A DNA stretch of 64,000 nt from Bacteroidales bacterium (lineage in GTDB: Bacteria; Bacteroidota; Bacteroidia; Bacteroidales; UBA932), in assembly GCA_017446775.1 (NCBI GenBank), contig JAFSQE010000032.1:62001-126000 (forward strand), written 5' to 3'. Below are positions 1 through 7,919 of this stretch, piece by piece. Position numbers and translations under genes: made by a program. A model generated the notes under the pieces. The model saw nothing but the letters and a program-made list of their open reading frames with translations, did not search any database and was not told where the DNA came from. How positions within the stretch are numbered: position 1 is the stretch's first letter; each line of letters begins with the position of its first letter.

Positions 1-165
1 GGGAAATCGCCGTCTTGGCTATATCATAAGCTGGATGGCATCGATGGCAACGGCGGCCGTGGTGGCTTCACCGAAGATGAACTGAACACCCTTAAAGGCG
101 CTCTCATTGACCTGTCAGGAAAGATTAAGAATGCCGCAGAACGACTAACGGTTGATATTATCTAG
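1..165 (+). CDS. DUF5053-like small protein, C-terminal fragment
   Basis: An open frame runs from the window edge to a TAG stop and encodes 54 residues beginning GKSPSWLYHKLDG and containing FTEDELNTL. The pattern (GKSxxWLYxxxDG, then a Gly/Asn-rich turn, then FTEDEL and an amphipathic helix) resembles from memory the C-terminal end of DUF5053 proteins, small Bacteroidota proteins of unknown function often found near mobile DNA. The 5' part is outside the window, so neither the length nor the start can be judged. Its stop overlaps the carB stop on the other strand by two bases. Family assignment is tentative. Confidence 0.45.
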   Translation, partial: GKSPSWLYHKLDGIDGNGGRGGFTEDELNTLKGALIDLSGKIKNAAERLTVDII

Positions 166-3100
166 TACTCCGCGGCGGTCTTGACGCTGACCTGGTCCAT
201 GGTCATGGAGCAGAAGGCGCGCACGAAGGCGGTGGCCAGGCGGGCGTTGGTAATCAGGGGGATGTTGAAGTCCACGGCGGCGCGGCGGATGCGGTAGCCG
301 TTGGTGAGCTCCACGCGGGTGTAGTTCTTGGGGATGTTGATCACCAGATCCACCTTCTTGTTTTCCAACAGGTCCAGCGCCACGTCAAACTGCTCTGCTA
401 ATGCTGGATTCTGCTCATACTCGCTGGGCCATACGGCGCGCGAAGCCTCGATTCCGTTCTCTGCCAGATACCGCTGCGTACCGCCGGTGGCGTACAACTT
501 ATACCCTTTGGCTGCCAGAAGCTTGCATGCGTCCAGCATGGATGCCTTTTGCAACGCATCTCCGGATGATATCAATATGCCCTTCTGCGGCACGGGATAA
601 CCTACCGAAACGATAGATTTAAGCAGCGCATCGTCGAAATTGTCGCCCATGCAGCCCACCTCGCCGGTAGAAGCCATATCCACGCCCAGCACCGGATCGG
701 CCTGCAGCAGACGGGTAAACGAGAACTGGGAGGCCTTGATACCGACGTAGTCGAAGTCGAACTCATCTTTGCTCACCGGAGCGGGATGCTCGCCCATCAT
801 GGCGCGGGTGGCCAACTCTATGAGATTGATCTTGGAGACCTTGCTCACGAACGGGAAGGAACGCGACGCGCGCAGGTTGCACTCGATGACCTTCACGAAG
901 TTCTCCTTGGCCAGGAACTGGATGTTGAACGGGCCGGTAATCTCCAGCGCAGCGGCTATCTTGCGGGCCACGCTCTTGATGTCGCGCATCGTCTTGACGT
1001 ATATCTTCTGAGCCGGATAAACGATGGTGGCATCGCCGCTATGCACCCCGGCAAACTCGATATGCTCTGAAATCGCATAGGCCAGGATATTGCCACCGTC
1101 GGCCACCGCATCAAACTCTATCTCCTTGCAGCGCTGCATAAACTCGCTCACCACCACCGGGTGGCTCTGGGAAACCTCCGCCGCCATTGCCAGAAAGCGC
1201 TCCAGGTCGTCGTCGCTGTAGCAGACGTTCATCGCCGCCCCGGAAAGCACATACGAGGGGCGCACCAGCACCGGATAACCCACCTCGTCTACAAAATAAC
1301 GGATGTCGGCAAGCGAGGTAAGTTCCTTCCACTTGGGCTGGTCGATTCCAAGCGCATCCACTATAGAAGAGAATTTGTTGCGGTCTTCTGCCTTGTCTAT
1401 GCTCTCTGCACTAGTGCCCAGAATCCGGACGGAATGCTCGTGCAGGCGCAGCGCCAGGTTGTTGGGAATCTGGCCGCCCACGGATACAATCACGCCGTGC
1501 GGATTCTCCATCTCGTAGATATCCATCACCCGCTCGAAGCTCAGCTCGTCGAAATAGAGCCGGTCGCAGATATCATAATCGGTAGATACGGTTTCGGGAT
1601 TGTAGTTGATCATCACGCCCCGCCAGCCAGAAGATCGGATGGTCTGCAGGGCGTTCACGCTGCACCAGTCAAACTCTACGCTGCTGCCGATGCGGTAGGC
1701 GCCGCTGCCCAGCACAATCACGCTGCGGCCGTCGTTCTCATAGTCGATATCGTTCTTTGAACCGTTGTAGGTCAGGTAAAGATAGTTGGTCCGGGCGGGA
1801 AATTCCGCCGCCAGGGTATCTATCTGCTTCACGCACGGCACGATTCCAAGCGCCTTGCGGCGTGTGCGCACGGCATCCTGCATCGGCTCGATATCGTCGA
1901 TATCCCTGTACACCGCCCGGGCGACCTGATGGTCTGAGAAACCCTGCCGCTTTGCGGTGCGCAGCAGTTCGGACGGGACCTCGTCTACAGTAGAGAACCG
2001 TTGCAGAGCGTCCCATGTAACAACCATGTTATAGAGCTTATGCAGGAACCACTTGTCTATCTTTGTGAGCTGATGAATCTGCTCTATGGTATACCCTTTT
2101 TGCAGCGCCTTTGCCAGCACAAAGATACGTTTGTCGGTGGGTTCGCGCAGCGCCTCGTCTACATCGGCCACCTCCAGCTCCTTGTTGCCCACGAACCCGT
2201 GCGCCCCCTGCCCTATCATTCGCAACCCCTTTTGCAGCGCCTCCTCAAAGCTGCGGCCGATGGCCATCACCTCCCCCACAGATTTCATGCTGGAGCCGAT
2301 CTTGCGCGACACGCCGTGGAACTTACCCAGGTCCCAGCGGGGAATCTTGCAAACGATATAGTCGATGGCGGGTTCGAAGAACGCCGGAGTGGTTTGTGTC
2401 ACCGAATTCTTGAGCTCGTACAGACCGTAGCCCAGCCCCAGCTTGGCCGCCACAAACGCCAGCGGATAGCCGGTTGCCTTGCTTGCCAGGGCCGACGAAC
2501 GCGACAGGCGGGCGTTGACCTCGATCACGCGGTAGTCGTCGCTGTCGGGGTCGTAGGCATACTGCACGTTGCACTCGCCCACTATGCCGATATGCCGCAC
2601 AATCTTTATTGCCAGCTCGCGCAGCAGGTTGATATCGTGGTTGTTGAGCGTCTGGCACGGCGCCACCACGATACTCTCGCCCGTATGGATGCCCAGCGGG
2701 TCAAAGTTCTCCATGTTGCACACGGTGATGCAGTTGTCGAAGGCGTCGCGCACAACCTCATATTCGACCTCCTTCCACCCTTTGAGCGACTTTTCTACCA
2801 GCACCTGCGGCGAATAAGAAAACGACTTGTCTGCCAATTCCCGAAGCTGCGCCTCGTTGTCGCAAAAGCCGCTGCCAAGGCCGCCCAGGGCGTATGCAGC
2901 ACGCAGGATCACCGGATAGCCGAGCTGCGAAGCTGCCGCAGCCGCCTCCTCTACAGTCGATACCGCCGCAGAGCGGATAATCTTTACGCCAATCTCCTCC
3001 ATGCGGGCAGCGAACGCCTCGCGGTCTTCTGTATCGATAATCGACTGCACCGGGGTGCCGAGCACCTTGATGCCGTATTTCTCATAAATGCCACCCTGGT

Positions 3101-3401
3101 AAAGATCCACACCGCAGTTGAGGGCTGTCTGTCCGCCAAAGCTTAAAAGGATGCCGTCCGGGCGTTCGCGGGCGATGACCTTCTCTACGAAGAACGGAGT
3201 CACGGGGAGGAAGTAAACCTTGTCTGCAACCCCTTCTGATGTTTGCACTGTGGCGATATTGGGGTTGATAAGGACCGTCTCTATCCCCTCTTCGCGAAGC
3301 GCCTTGAGCGCCTGGCTGCCGCTGTAGTCAAACTCGCCAGCCTGCCCTATCTTGAGGGCGCCTGAGCCAAGAACCAACACTTTTTTGATTGACTTATCCA
3401 T
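162..3401 (-). CDS. carB: Carbamoyl-phosphate synthase large subunit
   Basis: This 1079-residue protein makes carbamoyl phosphate from ammonia (delivered by CarA), bicarbonate and two ATP, feeding pyrimidine and arginine synthesis in the cytoplasm. The length matches the family. Two homologous ATP-grasp halves are visible: the first opens with VLVLGSGALKIGQAGEFDYSG and the second with VIVLGSGAYRIGSSVEFDW near residue 560, each with the expected carbamate or phosphate-site sequences such as ECNVQ and IEVNARLSRSSALASKATG. The last ~140 residues form the MGS-like allosteric domain (YATGGTQRYLAENGIE). It lies 3 nt downstream of carA, so the two are clearly co-transcribed and translationally linked. 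Nothing is missing. Confidence 0.98.
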   Translation of the reverse strand: MDKSIKKVLVLGSGALKIGQAGEFDYSGSQALKALREEGIETVLINPNIATVQTSEGVADKVYFLPVTPFFVEKVIARERPDGILLSFGGQTALNCGVDLYQGGIYEKYGIKVLGTPVQSIIDTEDREAFAARMEEIGVKIIRSAAVSTVEEAAAAASQLGYPVILRAAYALGGLGSGFCDNEAQLRELADKSFSYSPQVLVEKSLKGWKEVEYEVVRDAFDNCITVCNMENFDPLGIHTGESIVVAPCQTLNNHDINLLRELAIKIVRHIGIVGECNVQYAYDPDSDDYRVIEVNARLSRSSALASKATGYPLAFVAAKLGLGYGLYELKNSVTQTTPAFFEPAIDYIVCKIPRWDLGKFHGVSRKIGSSMKSVGEVMAIGRSFEEALQKGLRMIGQGAHGFVGNKELEVADVDEALREPTDKRIFVLAKALQKGYTIEQIHQLTKIDKWFLHKLYNMVVTWDALQRFSTVDEVPSELLRTAKRQGFSDHQVARAVYRDIDDIEPMQDAVRTRRKALGIVPCVKQIDTLAAEFPARTNYLYLTYNGSKNDIDYENDGRSVIVLGSGAYRIGSSVEFDWCSVNALQTIRSSGWRGVMINYNPETVSTDYDICDRLYFDELSFERVMDIYEMENPHGVIVSVGGQIPNNLALRLHEHSVRILGTSAESIDKAEDRNKFSSIVDALGIDQPKWKELTSLADIRYFVDEVGYPVLVRPSYVLSGAAMNVCYSDDDLERFLAMAAEVSQSHPVVVSEFMQRCKEIEFDAVADGGNILAYAISEHIEFAGVHSGDATIVYPAQKIYVKTMRDIKSVARKIAAALEITGPFNIQFLAKENFVKVIECNLRASRSFPFVSKVSKINLIELATRAMMGEHPAPVSKDEFDFDYVGIKASQFSFTRLLQADPVLGVDMASTGEVGCMGDNFDDALLKSIVSVGYPVPQKGILISSGDALQKASMLDACKLLAAKGYKLYATGGTQRYLAENGIEASRAVWPSEYEQNPALAEQFDVALDLLENKKVDLVINIPKNYTRVELTNGYRIRRAAVDFNIPLITNARLATAFVRAFCSMTMDQVSVKTAAEY

Positions 3402-3404
3402 AGG

Positions 3405-4496
3405 CTACAGCATTGAGGCGAATTTGTTGAAAAGATATTGGGTGTCCAGGGGGCCGCTGGAGGCCTCGGGATGGAACTGTACAGAGAAGAACGGCAGGCT
3501 GCGGTGGCGGATACCCTCGTTTGTGCCGTCATTAAGATTCACGAACCAGGGTTCCCAGTCGCCCTGCAGAGTGCTGTCGTCCACCGCAAAACCGTGGTTC
3601 TGCGAGGTAATGAAGCAGTGCTCCGTGCCCAGCATACGCACCGGCTGGTTGTGGCCGCGGTGGCCGTATTTGAGCTTGTAGGTCTTTGCCCCGGCCGCCT
3701 TTGCCAGCAGCTGGTTGCCCATGCAGATGCCGAATATCGGCTTTTCAAAGGCCATCGACTGCCGGATATGCTCTACGGTGGCGGTGCACAGGTCCGGGTT
3801 GCCCGGGCCGTTGGAGATAAACAGGCCGTCCCAGTCGCGGGTGGCGGGGTCAGCATTGAAATCGTAGTCCCACGGGACGCGGATAACCTCAACCCCCGTA
3901 GCGAGCAAGCAGCGGATGATGTTGTGCTTGATGCCGCAGTCCACCACCACTACCCTCTTGCCGGCTCCCTCGCGGTAACGTATCACGTCGCGGCAGGAGA
4001 CCTCTGCTATCAGGTTTGTCCGGTTGGGATCTGATACATCAGCGGCGGGAGCGTCTGCTTCCGACACTATCTGCCCCAGCATGGACCCGCTCTCGCGGAG
4101 CACCTGCGTAAGGGCGCGGGTATCGACCCCCCAGATACCTGGGATATCCTGTTCACGGAGCCATTCGTCCAGGCTTCTGGCAGCGCTCCAGTGGCTGTAA
4201 TCGAAAGAGAGGTCGCTTATAATCAGCGCCCTTACATGAATCGCCTCCGATTCGAACGTGGCAAGCACTCCATCGGCATCGGTGTGTGCGGCAGGCACCC
4301 CGTAGTTGCCTATCAGGGGATATGTCACGCAAAGCATCTGACCCTGGAACGACGGGTCGGTAAGAGTTTCGGGATAACCGACCATCGCGGTAGAGAACAC
4401 CGTCTCTCCGGTGGCGGGACGGCGTGCGCCAAACGCGTAGCCGTGGAACACCATCCCGTTCTCAAGAATCAGCGATGCCTTGGGGTAATCTGCCAT
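3405..4496 (-). CDS. carA: Carbamoyl-phosphate synthase small (glutaminase) subunit
   Basis: A 363-residue glutamine amidotransferase subunit that releases ammonia for CarB. The N-terminal CPSase small-chain domain starts ASLILENGMVFHGYAFG, and the C-terminal class I GATase carries the nucleophile motif GICMGNQLLA and the His/Glu pair in VQFHPEAS. The usual GICLGHQ is GICMGNQ here, but the Cys is intact. The ATG overlaps the stop of the upstream aldolase-like gene in a TAATG junction, and carB follows after 3 nt, so aldolase-like gene, carA and carB form one transcription unit. Confidence 0.97.
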   Translation of the reverse strand: MADYPKASLILENGMVFHGYAFGARRPATGETVFSTAMVGYPETLTDPSFQGQMLCVTYPLIGNYGVPAAHTDADGVLATFESEAIHVRALIISDLSFDYSHWSAARSLDEWLREQDIPGIWGVDTRALTQVLRESGSMLGQIVSEADAPAADVSDPNRTNLIAEVSCRDVIRYREGAGKRVVVVDCGIKHNIIRCLLATGVEVIRVPWDYDFNADPATRDWDGLFISNGPGNPDLCTATVEHIRQSMAFEKPIFGICMGNQLLAKAAGAKTYKLKYGHRGHNQPVRMLGTEHCFITSQNHGFAVDDSTLQGDWEPWFVNLNDGTNEGIRHRSLPFFSVQFHPEASSGPLDTQYLFNKFASML

Positions 4497-5794
4497 TATT
4501 GTACGTTAAAAGCGATTCTGAGTTCTTCTATCTCCTTATCCGTAATCGGTTTCAGCTCCCCTATTGCGGAGGCCATAACCAGGGAGTGGGCGCTGAATTC
4601 CGCCACCTCCAGATAATCGAAGGTCTGCATCAGCTTATCGCCCGTAACCAGGAAGCAGTCGTTGCTTACCATAATCGCACGGTTGTGCGAGAGTATCTCT
4701 GCCACCTTATCCGGATTCTCGTAGTGCTCGTTGAACTCCAGGCGCGGCACATCCTTGAGGAATATCCAGCTCTCCGGGATGGTGCGCACATCAAACTTCT
4801 TGCCCGACACGGCAAATGCCATCAGGTTCGGGGTCTGGGTGGTGATGATACTGTTGATGTGAGGGTTCTTCTGATAGATGCGCTGGTGCAGCGCCACGCT
4901 CCGGCTGGGAATCTTGCCCGCCTCTGCCATGCCGTCGCGAACCTGCACGATATCCTCGCGCTGCATATCCCAGCGTGGTTTGCCAGTGGCAGTAATCAGA
5001 AAATCGTTGCCCCGCCATCGCATCGACACCGTGCCGTAGGTAGATATCATAAGCCCCTGCTCGCAGGAGCGGTGGATCATGGTGCACATCTGCTCCCGCA
5101 GGTCGCGCTCGTCGCTGGGATGGTCCACATCCATGAAGTGCAGGATGTTGTGCGGGATGCGGCGGTGGAAATCATCTATCTGGGCATCACTCAGGGTGTT
5201 GATGCCGCCCAGATGGTTGGCGTTGATAATGGTGCGGCAGCAGAATTCGAGCGTCTCGAAGCGCTGGTATGCGTCCATCAGGTCGGTGCCGCCCAGCACC
5301 ACACCGTGGTTCTCCAGGATCACGCAGCGGTATTTCTCGTCTTCAAACACCTTGGAAATCTTGGCGCCCAGCTCTTCGCTGCCGGGGCATGCGTAGGGGG
5401 CGTACCCGATCTCGCCGCAGATATCCTTGGCCTGCGGGATAATGTTGGTATTGGGAATCTTGTGCGCTATGGAAAATGCCACCAGTCCCGGAGGATGTGC
5501 ATGTATTATGGCGCGGATTTCCGGCCGGGTGTTGTATATCGCCCTATGGAAAGGATATTCAGAAGATGGTTTGTGCGGGCCGATAATCTCGCCGTCGCGC
5601 GTTACGCGCATGATATCGCTCTGCCTGAGAGTGCCCTTGTCTATTGCCGACGGTGTAATCCAGATATCGCCGTTGTCGTCCCTGATGGAGACATTGCCAC
5701 CGGAAGTGGTGGTCATTCCGCTGCGGTAGATGCGCTTGATAATGACGGCGATCTGCTCTGCAGGATGCATGAAGTTAACATCTAGTTGTTTCAT
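4496..5794 (-). CDS. Tandem class II aldolase/adducin-family protein with inactive second domain
   Basis: The 432-residue protein is two class II aldolase/adducin domains in a row (about 1-215 and 225-432). Domain 1 keeps the family signature: SGGNVS at 31-36, the acidic E79, metal-ligand pair HAHPP (H98, H100) and ENHG (H163). Domain 2 aligns over its whole length, but the corresponding positions read STYGTVS (251-257), TTQTP (318-322) and SNDC (377-380), so the metal ligands and catalytic acid are gone. Family members are sugar-phosphate aldolases or epimerases that use zinc; the substrate here is unknown. It overlaps carA by one base, an unexplained link to carbamoyl phosphate synthesis. 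Signal peptide absent, so cytoplasmic. Confidence 0.85.
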   Translation of the reverse strand: MKQLDVNFMHPAEQIAVIIKRIYRSGMTTTSGGNVSIRDDNGDIWITPSAIDKGTLRQSDIMRVTRDGEIIGPHKPSSEYPFHRAIYNTRPEIRAIIHAHPPGLVAFSIAHKIPNTNIIPQAKDICGEIGYAPYACPGSEELGAKISKVFEDEKYRCVILENHGVVLGGTDLMDAYQRFETLEFCCRTIINANHLGGINTLSDAQIDDFHRRIPHNILHFMDVDHPSDERDLREQMCTMIHRSCEQGLMISTYGTVSMRWRGNDFLITATGKPRWDMQREDIVQVRDGMAEAGKIPSRSVALHQRIYQKNPHINSIITTQTPNLMAFAVSGKKFDVRTIPESWIFLKDVPRLEFNEHYENPDKVAEILSHNRAIMVSNDCFLVTGDKLMQTFDYLEVAEFSAHSLVMASAIGELKPITDKEIEELRIAFNVQ

Positions 5795-5874
5795 GTGCTT
5801 ATGCTACTACATTTTTAACATAACCGTTGTGCCGGACATGCCGCGCACATTTATAACGTATCCCCTTCCCTAAA

Positions 5875-5915
5875 TCCCTTCCCTCGGGGAAGGGACTTAC
5901 TGTCGCCCTTCGGGC
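5875..5915 (-). terminator. Double hairpin downstream of the GH36 cassette
   Basis: Two stem-loops lie directly after the third GH36 gene: TCCCTTCCC-TCG-GGGAAGGGA (5875-5895, nine perfect base pairs) and GCCC-TTC-GGGC (5905-5915). There is no long U run, so the structure may be a processing or REP-like element rather than a classical terminator. It separates the glycosidase operon from the aldolase-carAB operon. Confidence 0.5.
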
Positions 5916-5921
5916 CCTAAC

Positions 5922-7916
5922 CTACCGCAAACTGTACCGTAATAGTACACTTTGCCTTTTGTCTACCCTCATTTTATACCCTTTAATCAATTCACTGCCG
6001 GTGACAATCTGGGTACTCTGGGTGTCGTAGTCGTAGAGCTCGTAGCTGGCGGCTGGATCGACCGCCTTTATACTGGCGGCAAATGTAGCATTTTCTGCCG
6101 AACTGCGGCGGAAAGCGACGATAATTCCGCTGCCGGATGCGCGGTCGTGATACTGCTTTGCCACCCAGATGTCATTATGCAGCAGCGGTTCCAGCCCGCT
6201 AAGCGGATAATAATCCTTGCAAAGATAGCTGCGGATATCGCGATACTCCTCTGCCCTGGCACGCATTGGCGCCGAATCGCCACCGATGCGGAACAGGTCG
6301 AAGCAGTAGGTGAAGGTGCCTGCGTAACAGCTGCGGGCATCGTAGGCATCACAGCTGCGGGCGATGGACCCCTGCAGCGGGAGGAACAGCTCCAGGCCGT
6401 ACTGGCGGCACTGCGTGGCCTCGGCAGAGAGATATCCGGGCTGCGAGACAGCCGCCGAGCGCGACACCGCCTCCAGGTCGAGGCGACGCCCCTGCGCACC
6501 GTTATCCATGGCGCACTGCGGATATTTCTGCAGGATATAATCCCAGAACCGGTACAGCCCCGCCACATACTTCATCTCCACTATGCCGGCGCGGTCGGCC
6601 TCGTCGTTCTTGTCCCAGTATTTCCCAAGGTCTCCCGTAACGTCGCAAATAAGGCCGTCTATGCCACCCTCTGCCATAATCTCATCAAACTGTTTGCAGA
6701 TATAATCCACCGCCCTGGGATTGGAAAAGTCAAATAGATAATCGCTCCCCTTCTCTGCGGTAAGGATAAACTCCGGATGCTCCTTTATCACCGGAGTACC
6801 TCTGGAGATGTTCTCCGGGGCGACGCGAACCATCAGTTTGGATCCGTATGAGTGGATCAGGGCCGCCAGGCGCCCCAGACCGTCGGGGAAAAGATCGTCG
6901 TTGGCACGCCAGTGGCCGTCGGCAATATTCCAGCCACGTTCCAGGGTAAAGACCTCCGGAACAAGGTCAAACTGCCTGCAGCGCTTCACCGTGGCCAGCG
7001 CCAGCTCCTCTGTGAGGCATTCTGCCGCCTGGCACGGAAGCGGGGAACCCATGTCGAACCCGGCGGATACAGGAGCCCACAGCGCGCCAGAAACACGCGG
7101 GGCGTGATACTCTGCCACAAAGCGGCGCAGGGCGTTGTGACCCGATGCAACATCGCCCCCCTTCCAGAATACCGTAGCGACCAGCGGTGTACGCACCTCC
7201 TCACCGGGGCGCAGGTAGAAGTTGGCCTTCTCGAGCCCCGCAGAGAGCTTGTATTCCAGGCTGGTGACACCCCTCAGCCGGGCATTCCACCGCCCCGTCC
7301 AGCCGATGGCCATCACAACCCCGGCGTCGGCATCGCGCGAGATGATATTGTAATATGGCAGCGACGACCCTTCAGAGGACATTCCGCATGTCGGAGTAAA
7401 GTCGCGGATCACCCCGGCACGAAGGTCAAACTCCTCTACCTGGGCATCCTCTCTGGCACCGTTGATACCGCTGCAATAGCGGGCGGTGAAGCCCTTTGCG
7501 CCGGGCTCGTTCACCTTATAATCGGCCGCTTTTATCACCGCAATCTTGGCGGAGTTGCCGCGGGAGATATTCTTGAAGCGGACCATCCACTCTACCGCGC
7601 CATAGCCGGTATAGCCGCGTACATCGCAGCTCACCCGCACGGTGTTGCCGGGGTCGGTCCAGGAGAAGGTGTATGCCACGACCCCCTTGGGGGCAGACAG
7701 CTTCTTTTTGGAAAAGCGCCACTCCGTGATAAACTTGGCGCTGGATATCTCTTCGTATGCAAACGAGAAAGGGGGCACCTTGCCCGCTGCAAAGTAGCTG
7801 TTTATCCACTTTTCCGGGTTCTCTATCCCGGTGCGGGAAATTACGCCCTGCGCGTAGGCGGTGCGGACTGCAAAAAGCGCCGCTGCAATCAGCAATATGG
7901 TTACGACTCTTTTCAT
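5922..7916 (-). CDS. GH36-family paralog with altered active site, secreted
   Basis: A 664-residue exported protein (signal peptide about 1-22, ending AYAQ) homologous along its length to the two GH36 enzymes encoded upstream. The putative nucleophile (D425 in GLICDVTG) and acid/base (D480 in GAQGRRLD) are retained. Other conserved motifs of the paralogs are replaced: WLDAGW by TLERGW (324-329), VWFEPE by VRVAPE (363-368), DNCASGGRR by DNGAQGRR, and the WRTD motif by SQPG (491-494). These residues line the -1 subsite in GH36 alpha-galactosidases, so it probably has a changed substrate, is a binding protein, or is decaying. It starts 3 nt after the preceding gene, in the same operon. Confidence 0.85.
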   Translation of the reverse strand: MKRVVTILLIAAALFAVRTAYAQGVISRTGIENPEKWINSYFAAGKVPPFSFAYEEISSAKFITEWRFSKKKLSAPKGVVAYTFSWTDPGNTVRVSCDVRGYTGYGAVEWMVRFKNISRGNSAKIAVIKAADYKVNEPGAKGFTARYCSGINGAREDAQVEEFDLRAGVIRDFTPTCGMSSEGSSLPYYNIISRDADAGVVMAIGWTGRWNARLRGVTSLEYKLSAGLEKANFYLRPGEEVRTPLVATVFWKGGDVASGHNALRRFVAEYHAPRVSGALWAPVSAGFDMGSPLPCQAAECLTEELALATVKRCRQFDLVPEVFTLERGWNIADGHWRANDDLFPDGLGRLAALIHSYGSKLMVRVAPENISRGTPVIKEHPEFILTAEKGSDYLFDFSNPRAVDYICKQFDEIMAEGGIDGLICDVTGDLGKYWDKNDEADRAGIVEMKYVAGLYRFWDYILQKYPQCAMDNGAQGRRLDLEAVSRSAAVSQPGYLSAEATQCRQYGLELFLPLQGSIARSCDAYDARSCYAGTFTYCFDLFRIGGDSAPMRARAEEYRDIRSYLCKDYYPLSGLEPLLHNDIWVAKQYHDRASGSGIIVAFRRSSAENATFAASIKAVDPAASYELYDYDTQSTQIVTGSELIKGYKMRVDKRQSVLLRYSLR

Positions 7917-7919
7917 GGT

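Noticed and set aside
2001..3146. A 381-codon plus-strand frame inside carB
   Set aside because: Antisense shadow of carB with Arg/His-rich low-information translation.
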